From: Albimonas sp963816545
GTDB lineage: Bacteria > Pseudomonadota > Alphaproteobacteria > Rhodobacterales > Rhodobacteraceae
Direction: 5' to 3'
NCBI GenBank assembly: GCA_963816545.1
Contig: CAWFLE010000001.1
Location: 496,001-560,000, forward strand
Length of the DNA: 64,000 nt
Shown here: positions 8,869-18,467 of the stretch, piece after piece
How the letters are laid out: each line of letters begins with the position of its first letter
Position numbering within the stretch: the stretch's first letter is position 1
Translations under genes and position numbers: made by a program
Notes under the pieces: generated by a model
The model's input: the letters and a program-made list of their open reading frames with translations, nothing else
Told to the model about the DNA's origin: nothing
Database searches by the model: none

Positions 8869-10449
8869 TCAGCCCGAGGCGAGGGCCCGCAGCGTCTCCA
8901 CCCGGTCCGCCTCCTCGGCCGGCTTGTCCCAGCGGATGCGCTTGATCCGGGGAAAGCGCATCGCCACGCCCGAGCGGTGCCGCGCCGAGACCTGAACGGC
9001 GTCGAACGCGACCTCCAGCACCAGCCCCGGCTTCACCGCGCGGACCGGCCCGAAACGCTCGGTCATGTTGTTGCGGACCCAGCGGTCCAGCTCCAGCAGC
9101 TCGGCGTCGGTGTAGCCGGAATAGGCCTTGCCCACGGGCGTGAGCCGCGGCCCCTCAGCCGTCTCCTCCCAGGCGCCGAAGGTGTAGTCGGAATAGTAGG
9201 AGGACCGCTTGCCGTGCCCCCGCTGGGCGTACATCAGCACGCAATCGGCCGAGAGCGGGTCGCGCTTCCACTTCCACCACGGCCCGACGGGGCGCCCGCC
9301 CGTGTAAGGCGCGTCCCGGCGCTTGAGCATCAGCCCTTCCTGCGCCTCGGCCCGCTGGCCCGCCCGGATCGCGGCCAGCGCCTCCCAGTCGGCGAAGGGC
9401 AGCTCCTCCGACAGATCCATGCGCGGGGGACGGCGCCGGGACAGCCACGCCCGCAAGCGGGCGCGCCGGGCGTCGTAGGGCAGGTGGCGAAGGTCCTCCT
9501 CCCCGTCATGCAGCAGATCGTAGACGCGGATATGGGCGGGCAGGTCCTCCAGCATCCTTCCCGTCACCCGCTTGCGGCCGAGCCGCTTCTGGAGGTCCGC
9601 GAAGGGCCGCGGCTCCCCGTCCTCCACGATCAGCAGCTCGCCGTCCACGCAGCCCTGCCAGTCCATCGCCTCGATCAGGTCCGGGAAAGCGGGGCCCACA
9701 TCCTCGCCGGTTCGGGAATAGAGACGCCGCCCCTCCGCGGTCGCCGCCGCCTGCACGCGGATGCCGTCCCACTTGATCTCGGCCGCGTACTCCGCCGGCG
9801 CCATGTCCCCCAGCCGCGCCTCGTCCAGCGGGTTCGACAGCATCATCGGCCGGAAGGCGAGCGACAGGTCGGCCTCGGGCTCGGGTCCGCCCTCCAGCCA
9901 GCGGAACAGGCCGAGATAGGGCGGCGACAGCGCGAACCACAGCTCCTCGATCCGTGCGAGCGGCCGGCCGAACCCCTCCGCCAGCGCGGTCCGGGCCAGC
10001 CGGGCCGACACGCCGACCCGCATCCCCCCGGCGCACAGCTTGATGAGCGCGAAGCGGCCCGAGGCGTCCAGCCTGTCGAACAGCTCCGCCAACCGGGCCG
10101 GCCGATCCGACCGCGAGGTCGCCTGCAGCGTCGCCACCACCTCCGACAGCCGCGGCGCGGGGCCCGGAGGCTCCGGCGCATCCGGCCAGATCAGGGCCAC
10201 CGTCTCGGCCAGGTCGCCGACGAAATCGTAGGACAGGCGGAACAGCACCGGGTCCACCCGCGCCTCCGCCACCCCCCGGATGATCGAGGGCGTGAGGTTC
10301 GGCAGCTCCAGCTCCCCCGACAGCGCGGCCAGCGCCAGCCCCCGGTCCGGGTCCGGCGTCTCGGCGAAGTAGCGCTTGAGCAGCGCGAGCTTGCCGTTGC
10401 GCTGGGGCGTGAACACCAGCCGTTCGAGGAGATGCGCGAAGGGCTGCAT
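8869..10449 (-). CDS. ATP-dependent DNA ligase, ligase-associated repair type
   Basis: A 526-residue ligase. The nucleotidyl-transferase motif EIKWDGIRVQ holds the adenylated lysine (about residue 224). Motif III-like VDGELLIV, motif IV EGLMLKR and motif V-like WWKWKRDPLSADCVLMYA follow. An N-terminal DNA-binding domain (1-190) and a C-terminal OB-fold (about 405-520) complete the usual 530-residue architecture. The ATG directly follows the stop of the ligase-associated exonuclease (10450). In many Proteobacteria these two genes sit with an Lhr-type helicase and a phosphoesterase (PdeM) as a DNA-repair set; the latter two are not adjacent here. Confidence 0.93.
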   Translation of the reverse strand: MQPFAHLLERLVFTPQRNGKLALLKRYFAETPDPDRGLALAALSGELELPNLTPSIIRGVAEARVDPVLFRLSYDFVGDLAETVALIWPDAPEPPGPAPRLSEVVATLQATSRSDRPARLAELFDRLDASGRFALIKLCAGGMRVGVSARLARTALAEGFGRPLARIEELWFALSPPYLGLFRWLEGGPEPEADLSLAFRPMMLSNPLDEARLGDMAPAEYAAEIKWDGIRVQAAATAEGRRLYSRTGEDVGPAFPDLIEAMDWQGCVDGELLIVEDGEPRPFADLQKRLGRKRVTGRMLEDLPAHIRVYDLLHDGEEDLRHLPYDARRARLRAWLSRRRPPRMDLSEELPFADWEALAAIRAGQRAEAQEGLMLKRRDAPYTGGRPVGPWWKWKRDPLSADCVLMYAQRGHGKRSSYYSDYTFGAWEETAEGPRLTPVGKAYSGYTDAELLELDRWVRNNMTERFGPVRAVKPGLVLEVAFDAVQVSARHRSGVAMRFPRIKRIRWDKPAEEADRVETLRALASG

Positions 10450-11455
10450 CTACATCGCCTCCTCCTCGCCTCGCCCCAGCAGGGCGAGGGGGCGCGCGTC
10501 GATCCCGCGCTGCCGGCACCAGTGGCACAGCGCCTCTTCGGCGCCATGCGTGACCCAGACCTGCGAGGCGCCGGTCTCGAGGATCGTGGCCGTCAGCTCG
10601 TCCCAATCGGCGTGGTCCGAGATCACCAGCGGCAGCTCCACCCCTCGCTGCCGGGCGCGCTGGCGCACTCGCATCCAACCGGACGCGGCGCAGATCAGAA
10701 CGTCGGGCAGCCGGCGCGCCCAGCGGTCCTGAAGCGCGCCGGGCGGCGCGATGACCACCTGCCCCCGCAGCTCCGCCCCCTGCGACCGGACCTGCTCCAA
10801 CGGACCGAGGTCGACGCCTTCCCGCTCGTAAACCGTGCAGAGCGCAACCAGCGCCCCGTGGAGATAGATGGTTCGGTCCCAGCCGGCGCGGCGAAGCTCG
10901 GCGATCAAGCGCTGCGCTTTTCCAAGCGCATAGGCCCCGACGGCATGGCAGCGCTCCGGCTCCGCGGCGAGCGAGGCGAGCAACCGCCCGATCTCCTCCT
11001 CCACCGGCGGGTGACGGAAGACCGGCAGGCCGAAGGTGGCCTCGGTCACGAACAGGTCGCAGGCAACCGGTTCGAACGCGCACGCAGGTGGGATCGGGGG
11101 CCCGCTTGTAGTCGCCGGAGACGACGGCGCGGGCGCCTCCCGCCTCGATCACGACCTGCGCGGAGCCCAGCACATGCCCTGCCGGCACGAGGCGCAGGGT
11201 CGCTTCCCCGCTCCGTATCGTCTCGCCGGGCGTGATCGCCTGCGTCCGCGCAAAGGCGTCGCGCCCGTAGCGGGCCGCCGCAATGGCGAGCGTCTCGGGC
11301 GTAGCCAGCAGAGCGCGGGAGCCGGGACGGCAATGATCGCCGTGCCCGTGGGTCACGACGGCGCGGTCGACCGGGCGCGCCGGGTCGATGAACACCCCGG
11401 CGGGAGGGCAGTAGAGACCTTCCGGCCGAAGTTCGAGAAGCGCTGACGCCGTCAT
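10450..11455 (-). pseudogene. ligase-associated DNA damage response exonuclease, single-base frameshift
   Basis: The metallo-beta-lactamase/beta-CASP family exonuclease partner of the downstream ligase. The 5' half starts at MTASALLELRPEGLY (11455) and contains VVTHGHGDHCRPGSRALL with the HxHxDH zinc motif and GHVLGSAQVVIE, ending at VVSGDYKRAPDPTC. The 3' half, in another frame, resumes as FEPVACDLFVTEATFGLPVF and runs to 10450 with VISDHADWDELTATI. One extra base within 11077-11086 (an alternating CG stretch) separates the halves; removing one restores a continuous protein of about 334 residues. It is either a real inactivating mutation or a sequence error. Everything else looks intact. Confidence 0.85.
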
Positions 11456-11836
11456 GGCGCTGAAGCTGGCGCAACCGCGCCCCCTCGGCAAGGACGCGAC
11501 CCGATCGGTCACGGAGGGCCCTGGCCGATCGGCCCGCCGCGGGCGGTGATCGTGTGCGGTCGCATCGACCTCTCGGCGGGCCCGGCGCCCGAACTCGCGG
11601 GCGCGCCGAGAGGCGCCGACGCCTTCCGGGGCTCCCTCCAGACCGCGCCGCGCGCCGGTCCGACAGGCCCCGGGGGCCGGCGACGCCGGGGTTCCCGGCG
11701 CGGCGAGGCGGGGCGGCGAACCCGGCGCCGCGGCTGGACGAGGGAGGCCATCGGCATCGACGCCTGGCTCGAGAGCCCACGCATCTTGCCGGCCCGGCCG
11801 CTGCTTCGCGTTCCGGCGCCCTTTCACCGATGGACG
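11456..11836. other. intergenic region without recognisable gene
   Basis: 381 GC-rich bases between the exonuclease start and the flgI stop. Open frames on both strands are antisense or compositional and show no family motif. No clear terminator or repeat was seen. It probably contains the end of the flagellar transcript and the exonuclease promoter. Confidence 0.5.
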
Positions 11837-13000
11837 CTACTGCACGAGGAACTCCGCGTGCAGCGCGCCCGCCGCCTTGATCGACTTGAGGATGTCGATC
11901 ATGTCCCGCGGACTGACGCCCAGCGCGTTGAGGCCTTCCACCAGCTGCGACAGCGTCACGGTCGGCTCCACGAGCGCGAGGCCCGTTCCCTTCTGCTCCT
12001 GGATCTGCACGTCGGTCCGCGGCACCACCACCGTTTCCCCGCGCGGCGCGAACGGATTGGGTTGCGACACCACCGGCGTCTCGCTGATCCGCAGCGTCAG
12101 GTTGCCCTGGCTGATCGCGATCCGCGAGACGCGGACGTCGTCGCCCAGCACGATGGTTCCGGACCGCTGATCCACCACCACCCGAGCCTTGCTGGACGGA
12201 GCGATCTCGAGGTTCTCGAGCGCGCTGACCAGTCGGGCCGGAGACAGCCCCGCGCGCGGCACATCCAGTTCGACCGTTCCAGCATCCAGCATCCTGGCCA
12301 GCTGCATGTCCGCGCGCTCGTTGATCGCGTCGGCGATGCGGGCGGCGGTGGTGAAGTCCGGGTCGCGCAGCGCAAGCCGCATCGTCGTCATCTGGTCGAA
12401 AGCGAACGGGATCTCGCGCTCCACCCGCGCACCGTTGGGGATGGCGCCTGCCGTCGGCACGCCCTGCGTGACCTTGGCCGCCGCGCCTTCGACCGAGACG
12501 CCTCCGGCGATGATCGAGCCTTGGGCGACCGCGTAAATCTCTCCATCGGCCGCATTCAGCGGGGTCATCACCAACGTCCCGCCGAGAAGGCTCTTGGCAT
12601 CGCCGATCGCCGAGACGGTGATGTCGATCTGGCTTCCCGCCCTCGCGAAGGGCGGCAGCACGCCCGTCACCAGGACCGCCGCCACGTTGTTCGGCCGGAA
12701 CTGCTCGCCGGAGACGTTGACGCCCAGCCGCTCCAGCAGGTTCGCCAGCGCCTCTTCCGTGAAGGGCGAGTTCCGCAAGCCGTCGCCGGTGCCCGCGAGG
12801 CCGACCACGAGCCCGTAGCCGACGAGGTCGTTGCCGCGCACGCCGTCGAACTCCACGAGGTCCTTGAGCCGCACTCTCAGCCCGTCCTCAGGCGCGAGAA
12901 GCGTGCCCAGCCCTGAGCCCTCCCTGTCGGCAAGAAGCTCCGCCGGCGCGAGGGCCATCAGAAGCGCGACCAGGAGCGCGGCGGCGCGGATCGCCCTCAT
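11837..13000 (-). CDS. flgI: flagellar P-ring protein FlgI
   Basis: A 387-residue periplasmic protein with a signal peptide (AAALLVALLMALAPAELLA). Conserved FlgI blocks: RLKDLVEFDGVRGNDLVGYG (about 44-63), GLVVGLAGTGDG, QFRPNNVAAVLVTGVLPPFA, GSQIDITVSAIGDA and a C-terminal IDILKSIKAAGALHAEFLV. It forms the P ring around the rod in the peptidoglycan layer. The start overlaps the flgL stop by four bases, and it is the last gene of the minus-strand flagellar/chemotaxis series. Confidence 0.96.
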   Translation of the reverse strand: MRAIRAAALLVALLMALAPAELLADREGSGLGTLLAPEDGLRVRLKDLVEFDGVRGNDLVGYGLVVGLAGTGDGLRNSPFTEEALANLLERLGVNVSGEQFRPNNVAAVLVTGVLPPFARAGSQIDITVSAIGDAKSLLGGTLVMTPLNAADGEIYAVAQGSIIAGGVSVEGAAAKVTQGVPTAGAIPNGARVEREIPFAFDQMTTMRLALRDPDFTTAARIADAINERADMQLARMLDAGTVELDVPRAGLSPARLVSALENLEIAPSSKARVVVDQRSGTIVLGDDVRVSRIAISQGNLTLRISETPVVSQPNPFAPRGETVVVPRTDVQIQEQKGTGLALVEPTVTLSQLVEGLNALGVSPRDMIDILKSIKAAGALHAEFLVQ

Positions 13001-14010
13001 CTCAGGAAATCCAGAAGAGAGAGCTGCGAAAGCCGCGCGGTCACCGTGAACACCCGCTCCAGTTGCTGTTCGAGGGCCTGAAACTCCGCTATCGCATCGA
13101 GCGGATCGCGCGAGGTCGCGACGTTCCAGGCGATATCGAGAGCATCGCGCCGGCCGGCGGCGCGAACGGCCGCCTCTTCGAGCGCCTGCTCCGACAGGCC
13201 GAGCCTGGCGCGGGAATGGACGATGGCCTCCCGCGACCGCATCGTGGCGCCGGCGGCCTCTCCCAGCAGCTCCGCCTCCGTCCCGGCGGGCCCCACATAG
13301 CCCTCTTCCGCCGCCACGGCCGCAAGGGCGAGTCCTCGCATCAGCAGCCTCGCCTCGGGGTCGTCGGCGCGGCGGGAGATGTCCACGGCTCCCCCCTGGT
13401 CGATCGTCACGCGCGGCGCATCCTCCGGCGCGCCGAGGAACCGGGTGGTGGCGAACCCGCCGGCGGGGTCGTCGAAGTAGAAGGCGACCTTCGCGATGGC
13501 GTCGGCCGCGTCCACCGACCCGGCGACGATGGAGCGGACATCGTCCATGATCAGATCGGCATCCGCCAGCGCCGGCGAATCCACGGCCGCGCCCGAGAAG
13601 AGCGACCGCCCACCATAGGCGCCGTTGAGCGAATAGACGACACCCCGCAGCGCATCGGCGGCGCCCGCGGCATGGATGCGGGCGCTGACGAGATCGTCGC
13701 GCGCGAGCGACGCCGTCAGCTCCACCCCGAGCGCGTCCGCCTGCGCCTCCAGGCCGCCCATCACCGACTGAGTCATGGAGATCCGCCCCTGCGCCAACGC
13801 GATCCCTTCCCCCTCGCGCTTTGCACGCGCCTGCGCGCTTTCGATCGCGAGAAGCCGGCGCGGGTCGCCGCCGGAGGCGACGTAAAGGTCCTCCTTGCGG
13901 CCCGTCGAAAGCTCCCTCCCCGAGGCGGCGAGGGCGTCGCGCACCGAGGCGGCGTCCCTTTGGAGGCGCAGCGCGCTCGCGAGGTCTGGCAGCGGTCCCG
14001 TCAGCATCAC
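12997..14010 (-). CDS. flgL: flagellar hook-filament junction protein FlgL
   Basis: A 337-residue flagellin-superfamily protein. The N-terminal helix (about 10-100, including SGRELSTGRKEDLYVASGGD and ISMTQSVMGGLEAQADALG) and the C-terminal helix (about 265-337, SRARLGLSEQALEEA to LSLLDFLR) are the coiled-coil D0/D1 elements, with a variable middle. Position directly between flgK and flgI supports FlgL rather than flagellin. FlgL links hook-associated FlgK to the filament. It overlaps flgI by four bases. Confidence 0.9.
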   Translation of the reverse strand: MMLTGPLPDLASALRLQRDAASVRDALAASGRELSTGRKEDLYVASGGDPRRLLAIESAQARAKREGEGIALAQGRISMTQSVMGGLEAQADALGVELTASLARDDLVSARIHAAGAADALRGVVYSLNGAYGGRSLFSGAAVDSPALADADLIMDDVRSIVAGSVDAADAIAKVAFYFDDPAGGFATTRFLGAPEDAPRVTIDQGGAVDISRRADDPEARLLMRGLALAAVAAEEGYVGPAGTEAELLGEAAGATMRSREAIVHSRARLGLSEQALEEAAVRAAGRRDALDIAWNVATSRDPLDAIAEFQALEQQLERVFTVTARLSQLSLLDFLR

Positions 14011-14032
14011 ATCCCTCTCCGCACCCTTGCCA

Positions 14033-15490
14033 TCACATCTGGAGGAGACGCTGGAGGAGCCTGTCCACCGTCTCCAGCACCTTGGCGTTGGCGGCGTAGG
14101 CCTGCTCCGCCAACAGCAGGTCCGACATCTCCTGATCGGTGTCCACGCCGGTCGCAGCCGCCTCCGTTTCCTTGAGTACGGAGAGCTTGCCGCTTCTGAA
14201 GGCGGAACCGGCGGCGCTTTCCGCCTCCGCCTGCAGCCGATCGGCGGAGATCGCCTCCGCCATATCCGGGAAACCGTAGAGGCCTGTCACGCCCGCTCCC
14301 GCAGGAGCCGGCATCCTTTGCGAAAGCGCGCCGACCATCGCGCGGGGAAGATCGTCCAGCCCCACGGGACCGGGCGCGACGGCATAGATCCCATCGCGCA
14401 GGCGCCATGGCTCGCCTCCGGCCTGAGGGTCGACGGCGGAGTTGATCGCGATGCGTCCGGCCAGTCCCTGGATGATCGCGGGATCCAGCACGCCGCCCTG
14501 ATCGGTGAAGAGCCCTGGCGCCCCGGAGGTTATGGTCGGATCCACGCCTGCATCCTCGAACCTTCGGACAAGATCCGCGGCCAATGCGTCAAGCTGGGCG
14601 GATGCGGCGGGAGCGATCCGGTCCCTGACCTCGAAGTGGGCCGAAAGCGCACCTCCGGCGAGAGGGCCGTCCGCGCCGGGCGCGACCGCCCGCCCGTCGA
14701 TGGTCAGACCGCTCAGCGCGCCGGATGCAAGGGTCATGTCCGGCGTGATCTGCCCGCGCACGGAGAAGCCAAGCGTCACGGCGCGACCATCGAGAAGGAT
14801 GGCTCCGCCAGGGGTGTAGATCGCCACTTCGCCCATGTCGCGTTGGGCGAGGCGCACGGGCACGATCTCCGCCAGCTTGTCGATTTCCAGCTGACGCTCT
14901 TCTTCCAGCGCCGCAACGCCGCGGCCTCCCGTCGTCGCGCTCCGGATCGCCTTGTTCAGGTCCTCCACCCGGGCCAGAGCCTCATTCGCCGTCGCCACGA
15001 GGCGGCCGATGCTCTCGTCCGCAGCCATCCGCACCCGCTGCACATCGCGCGACCCCTCGCCGAGAACGCCTGCGAGACCGCGTGCGCGTCCCGCGGCTTC
15101 AGCTTGAAGAGCCTCGCTCTCCGGCGTGTCCGCCAGCCTGACCAGGGAGGTCTCGAAGGCGATCGCGGCTGAGGGAACGGAGCCGTCCGCATCCGCCCCC
15201 CCGAAGACCGCGGCCAGCTTCATCTCCGCGGCGGCAAGCGTCCCCGCTCCTCCCGCGTCCGCTTCAACCCGGCGGCGTTCGGCGGTGGTTCTCGGGTCGG
15301 AACTGCGTACCACCTCGATCACGGAGACGCCGACGCCGCGTCCGCCCACCGCTGCCGCCGCCACCGATAGGGAGCGGCGGGCATAGCCGGGGGTGAGGGC
15401 GTTCGCGACGTTGTCGGAGATGACCTCCGTGCGCCGCGAGGCGGCCCCCAACCCTGTGAGGGCGTTCGAAAGGGCGGAAGAGATGCTCAT
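14033..15490 (-). CDS. flgK: flagellar hook-associated protein FlgK
   Basis: A 485-residue protein. The N-terminus (SSALSNALTGLGAASRRTEV followed by ISDNVANALTPGYARRS) and the C-terminus (DQEMSDLLLAEQAYAANAKV followed by LETVDRLLQRLLQM) are the paired rod/hook-family D0 helices. The NVAN..TPGY motif is specific to FlgK-type proteins. Length and order flgE-flgK-flgL are standard. It forms the first hook-filament junction ring. There are 22 bases between the flgE stop and this start. Confidence 0.94.
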   Translation of the reverse strand: MSISSALSNALTGLGAASRRTEVISDNVANALTPGYARRSLSVAAAAVGGRGVGVSVIEVVRSSDPRTTAERRRVEADAGGAGTLAAAEMKLAAVFGGADADGSVPSAAIAFETSLVRLADTPESEALQAEAAGRARGLAGVLGEGSRDVQRVRMAADESIGRLVATANEALARVEDLNKAIRSATTGGRGVAALEEERQLEIDKLAEIVPVRLAQRDMGEVAIYTPGGAILLDGRAVTLGFSVRGQITPDMTLASGALSGLTIDGRAVAPGADGPLAGGALSAHFEVRDRIAPAASAQLDALAADLVRRFEDAGVDPTITSGAPGLFTDQGGVLDPAIIQGLAGRIAINSAVDPQAGGEPWRLRDGIYAVAPGPVGLDDLPRAMVGALSQRMPAPAGAGVTGLYGFPDMAEAISADRLQAEAESAAGSAFRSGKLSVLKETEAAATGVDTDQEMSDLLLAEQAYAANAKVLETVDRLLQRLLQM

Positions 15491-15512
15491 GGGAGAGATC
15501 CGTCACACAAGG

Positions 15513-16814
15513 TCAGCGCTTGATGTTGGTGGTTTCCTGCAGCATCTCGTCGACGGTCTGGACGACCTTCGCATTCGATGAATAGGCGCGCTGCGTCTCG
15601 ATAAGCTGGGTGAGTTCCCCCGCGAGGTCGGTGGTCGAGCCCTCCAGGGCGTAGCCCGTGAGTTCGCCCACCGGTCCCGAGCCGCTGTCCCACAGATAGA
15701 ACGGGCCGCTCTTCGCCGTCACCGCGAAGGTCTGCCCATCCATGACCGCCAGCGCGTCCGGATTGGCCACATCCACCAGCGGAACCTGATAGATGGGCCT
15801 CGTGAAGCCGCTGTCATAGATCGCGTTGAGCTTCCCGCTGGAGTCGAATTCCAAGCCGGTCAGGATGCCCGCCCGGCTGCCGTTCTTGGTGATGCCGGAG
15901 GGGGCGAATTCGGCGGCCACCTGCGTCAGCATCGAGCCGGCGCCGTCCGGTCCGAGATTGACCGTCATGGGCCCCCCATCGACGGAGAACGAGGCCGCCC
16001 CGGTGACGGAATCGTAGGTCGCGCCGGAGATGGGCGTCGCGGAGACCAGCGATCCGCCCTTGCCGCGCGAGGCGTCGAAGACCAGCGTGAACTCGGCCAC
16101 CGGATTCGCCGCGGCGGCACTTGCGTTGTCGTCGAATGTCAGCGTCCAGGTGTTGGAGCTGCCCGTCGCAGGAACGGTCGGAGTGAACGTGGCGGTCAGC
16201 GTGCGCGAAGACCCCAGATTGTCGAAATACTCGATCGGGACGTTGAGCGATGCGCCGGACGAGCCGGCGAGGGTGGCGTCCGCAGGCAGGTTCGCGCCAA
16301 GTCCTATCTCCGTGGTCGGCGCGGCCATGAATTGCCCCGAGCCGGCCCGGACCGGCTCCAGCCCCGTCACGCTGTCGCGCAGCTGAGTCGTCGGAACGCC
16401 GTTCATGTCCAGCGGCCATCCGAGCAGCGCGAATCCCGACGACGACACCAGGATCCCGTTCTTGTCGGGCGAGAAGGAATCCGTCGGCTTCAGCCTCAGC
16501 TCAGGCGTGCCTGAATTGACGCCCACCGCCGGGGTGACGGGCAGCATTCCCCGCCCGACGATGGCGAGATCAAGCGCGCTGGAAGTCCCGGTTATGGACC
16601 CCTGGGAGGAGATCTGCCGCTTCGTGGCGACGCTCACGCCTCCCGCGGTATAGGGCCCGGAGCCGGAAGACGTCACCAAGGTGGAGAAGTCCGAACGAGC
16701 CCTCTTGTAGCCGTAGGTCCCGGCATTCGCGATGTTGTCGGAGATCGTGGCGAGCCGGCTAGCGTTCACGTTCAGGCCGGCGACGCTGGCGTTCAGCGAG
16801 GAGGAGATGGTCAT
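15513..16814 (-). CDS. flgE: flagellar hook protein FlgE
   Basis: A 433-residue hook protein. The start at 16814 (MTISSSLNASVAGLNVNASR) is the conserved D0 helix; the longer in-frame frame to 16928 adds an unrelated basic stretch. Recognisable parts are ATISDNIANAGTYGYKRARS (about 21-40), the D1 domain segment SALDLAIVGRGMLPV, and the C-terminal helix ELTQLIETQRAYSSNAKVVQ. The central domain is Thr/Ser/Ala-rich. The leader between cheY (stop 16972) and this start is 157 bases and probably holds a separate promoter, but no consensus sigma-28 or sigma-54 element could be assigned. Confidence 0.94.
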   Translation of the reverse strand: MTISSSLNASVAGLNVNASRLATISDNIANAGTYGYKRARSDFSTLVTSSGSGPYTAGGVSVATKRQISSQGSITGTSSALDLAIVGRGMLPVTPAVGVNSGTPELRLKPTDSFSPDKNGILVSSSGFALLGWPLDMNGVPTTQLRDSVTGLEPVRAGSGQFMAAPTTEIGLGANLPADATLAGSSGASLNVPIEYFDNLGSSRTLTATFTPTVPATGSSNTWTLTFDDNASAAAANPVAEFTLVFDASRGKGGSLVSATPISGATYDSVTGAASFSVDGGPMTVNLGPDGAGSMLTQVAAEFAPSGITKNGSRAGILTGLEFDSSGKLNAIYDSGFTRPIYQVPLVDVANPDALAVMDGQTFAVTAKSGPFYLWDSGSGPVGELTGYALEGSTTDLAGELTQLIETQRAYSSNAKVVQTVDEMLQETTNIKR

Positions 16815-16971
16815 CTCGTGTCCTTGGGTTTGGGACCGGCGTGGCCGGCGCTGCATTCTGCGGTCTCGAACCTCTGGCGAAGCGCGCGCATCTCGCCGGT
16901 TCCGTCCCTGGGTAGGTCTTGCGGGCACGACGGAAGATGCATCTCCGACTCTTTCGCGCGAGTAAACGGAA

Positions 16972-17352
16972 TCAGGTCAGAGCGCCCAGATGGGCCTCGA
17001 TCGCCACCCGCATATCGGCCACGGAGAAGGGCTTGGCGACGAAATGGTCCACCGCGCCCTCGACCGCCTGGTCCCGATAGGCGTCAGAGGTCGCCAGAAA
17101 GACGGGAATCGTCCGGAACACCGGATGCTCCTTGATCTTCCGGGCGAGTTCGACCCCGGTCAGGCCCGGCATGTTCAGGTCCGAGATGACGACGTCGAAC
17201 TTCTTCGTCATCATGGCGTCGAGCGCCTGATCGCCCGCCGCCGCGAGCGTCACGTCCACAACCCCGAGCCGCTTCAGGCACTGTCGGGCGAGGCCGCGCA
17301 TCGTCTGCTGATCGTCGACGACGAGAATTTTCAGGGATTTCGCTGCAGGCAT
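16972..17352 (-). CDS. chemotaxis response regulator, CheY-type (first copy)
   Basis: A 126-residue single receiver domain: ILVVDDQQTMRG with the acidic pair, FDVVISDLNMPGLTGVELA with the phosphorylated Asp, the Thr/Ser switch in FLATSDA, and FVAKPFS with the conserved Lys. No output domain. It lies twelve bases after cheB and before flgE, so it likely binds the motor switch or acts as a phosphate sink for the CheA encoded nearby. The second receiver protein at 24623-24982 is only distantly similar, so the two are not a recent duplication. Confidence 0.92.
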   Translation of the reverse strand: MPAAKSLKILVVDDQQTMRGLARQCLKRLGVVDVTLAAAGDQALDAMMTKKFDVVISDLNMPGLTGVELARKIKEHPVFRTIPVFLATSDAYRDQAVEGAVDHFVAKPFSVADMRVAIEAHLGALT

Positions 17353-17363
17353 GGGTTGTCTCC

Positions 17364-18467
17364 TCAGTTTCCGAAAGCGGCGCGCCGGGAGGGCGCGCTT
17401 CGTGCCAAGTCGCAGATGCGGGCGGCGAGACGATCCAGATCGTGCTCTTCTTCGACGGCGCCGAGCTCGCGCGCCGCCCGCGGCATTCCATAGACGACGC
17501 AGGTGCGTTCCGACTGCCCCAGCGTGGCCGCGCCCGCGCCCCGCATGGCCCTCAGTCCCGCGGCGCCGTCCCGGCCCATGCCGGTCAGAATCACTCCCAC
17601 GGCGCCGGCGCCGGCCGCGCGTGCGACGGATCCGAACAGGACGTCCACCGACGGGCAGTGTCCCGAGACGGGTTCCCCTCCGCCGAGCTTCATCTGGTAC
17701 AGTCCGTTCGCTCCATGCACCTCGGCGTGCCGGGAGCCGGGGGCGATGCGGACCATTCCCGGCCGAAGCGGCTCTCCGTCGCGCGCCTCGGACACATCTC
17801 TCTTCAGCTTTTCGTTGAGCCGACGCGCGAACCGCTCGGTGTAGCCTTCAGGCATGTGCTGCGTGACGACCACCGGGGGCAGGTCCGGCGGAAGTCCTTC
17901 CAGGAGTTCCGCAAGAGCCCCCACTCCGCCCGTCGAGGCGCCTATCGCCACGAGGCGCCGACGCCACCCGCCCGACGCGGCGACGGCCGGACGCGGCTCG
18001 GCCGGAAGGACGTTCTGGGAGACCGGGGCCGCGCCGGATCGAACGACGGCCGGGGCGCGCCTCACGCGCGCGCGACCGGCGGTCCGCACCTTCTCTCGCA
18101 GCTCCGCTCCGAAGCTGCCCAAGGGGTCGGGACCGGAAGGCTTCCTCACCACATCGACCGCGCCTGTCTGGAGCGCTGCCAGGGTCGCCTCGGCGCCATC
18201 CGAGGTATGCGAGCTGACCATGACCACGGGCGTCGGCCGGAGGGTCATGATCTTTTCCAGAAATTCGAGCCCGTTCATGCCAGGCATCTCGACATCGAGC
18301 GTTATGGCGTCGGGATCCGTTTCCCGGATCAGGCGGCGACCTTCCGCTACATCTCCTGCGAGGCCCACGGTCACCATGTCGCCCTCAGCCTCCAGCGCGG
18401 TGCGGATGATGCCGCGCATGAGACGACTGTCGTCCACGACGACGATGCGGAGCGGCCGGCCGATCAT
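17364..18467 (-). CDS. cheB: chemotaxis protein-glutamate methylesterase CheB
   Basis: A 367-residue protein with a receiver domain (VVVDDSRLMRG; phospho-Asp in DAITLDVEMPGMNG; PVVMVSSHT; VVRKPSG) and a C-terminal methylesterase domain. The latter has the catalytic Ser in LVAIGASTGG (about 170-180), the His in VVTQHMPEGY and the Asp in ILTGMGRDGAAGL. It removes methyl groups from receptor glutamates and deamidates glutamines. The ATG at 18467 overlaps the cheD stop by one base (TGATG), suggesting coupled translation. Confidence 0.95.
   Translation of the reverse strand: MIGRPLRIVVVDDSRLMRGIIRTALEAEGDMVTVGLAGDVAEGRRLIRETDPDAITLDVEMPGMNGLEFLEKIMTLRPTPVVMVSSHTSDGAEATLAALQTGAVDVVRKPSGPDPLGSFGAELREKVRTAGRARVRRAPAVVRSGAAPVSQNVLPAEPRPAVAASGGWRRRLVAIGASTGGVGALAELLEGLPPDLPPVVVTQHMPEGYTERFARRLNEKLKRDVSEARDGEPLRPGMVRIAPGSRHAEVHGANGLYQMKLGGGEPVSGHCPSVDVLFGSVARAAGAGAVGVILTGMGRDGAAGLRAMRGAGAATLGQSERTCVVYGMPRAARELGAVEEEHDLDRLAARICDLARSAPSRRAAFGN

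Noticed and set aside
16815..16971. Possible sigma-54 promoter (GGGCACGAC region) before flgE
   Set aside because: The spacing between the GG and GC elements does not fit TGGCAC-N5-TTGC on either strand.
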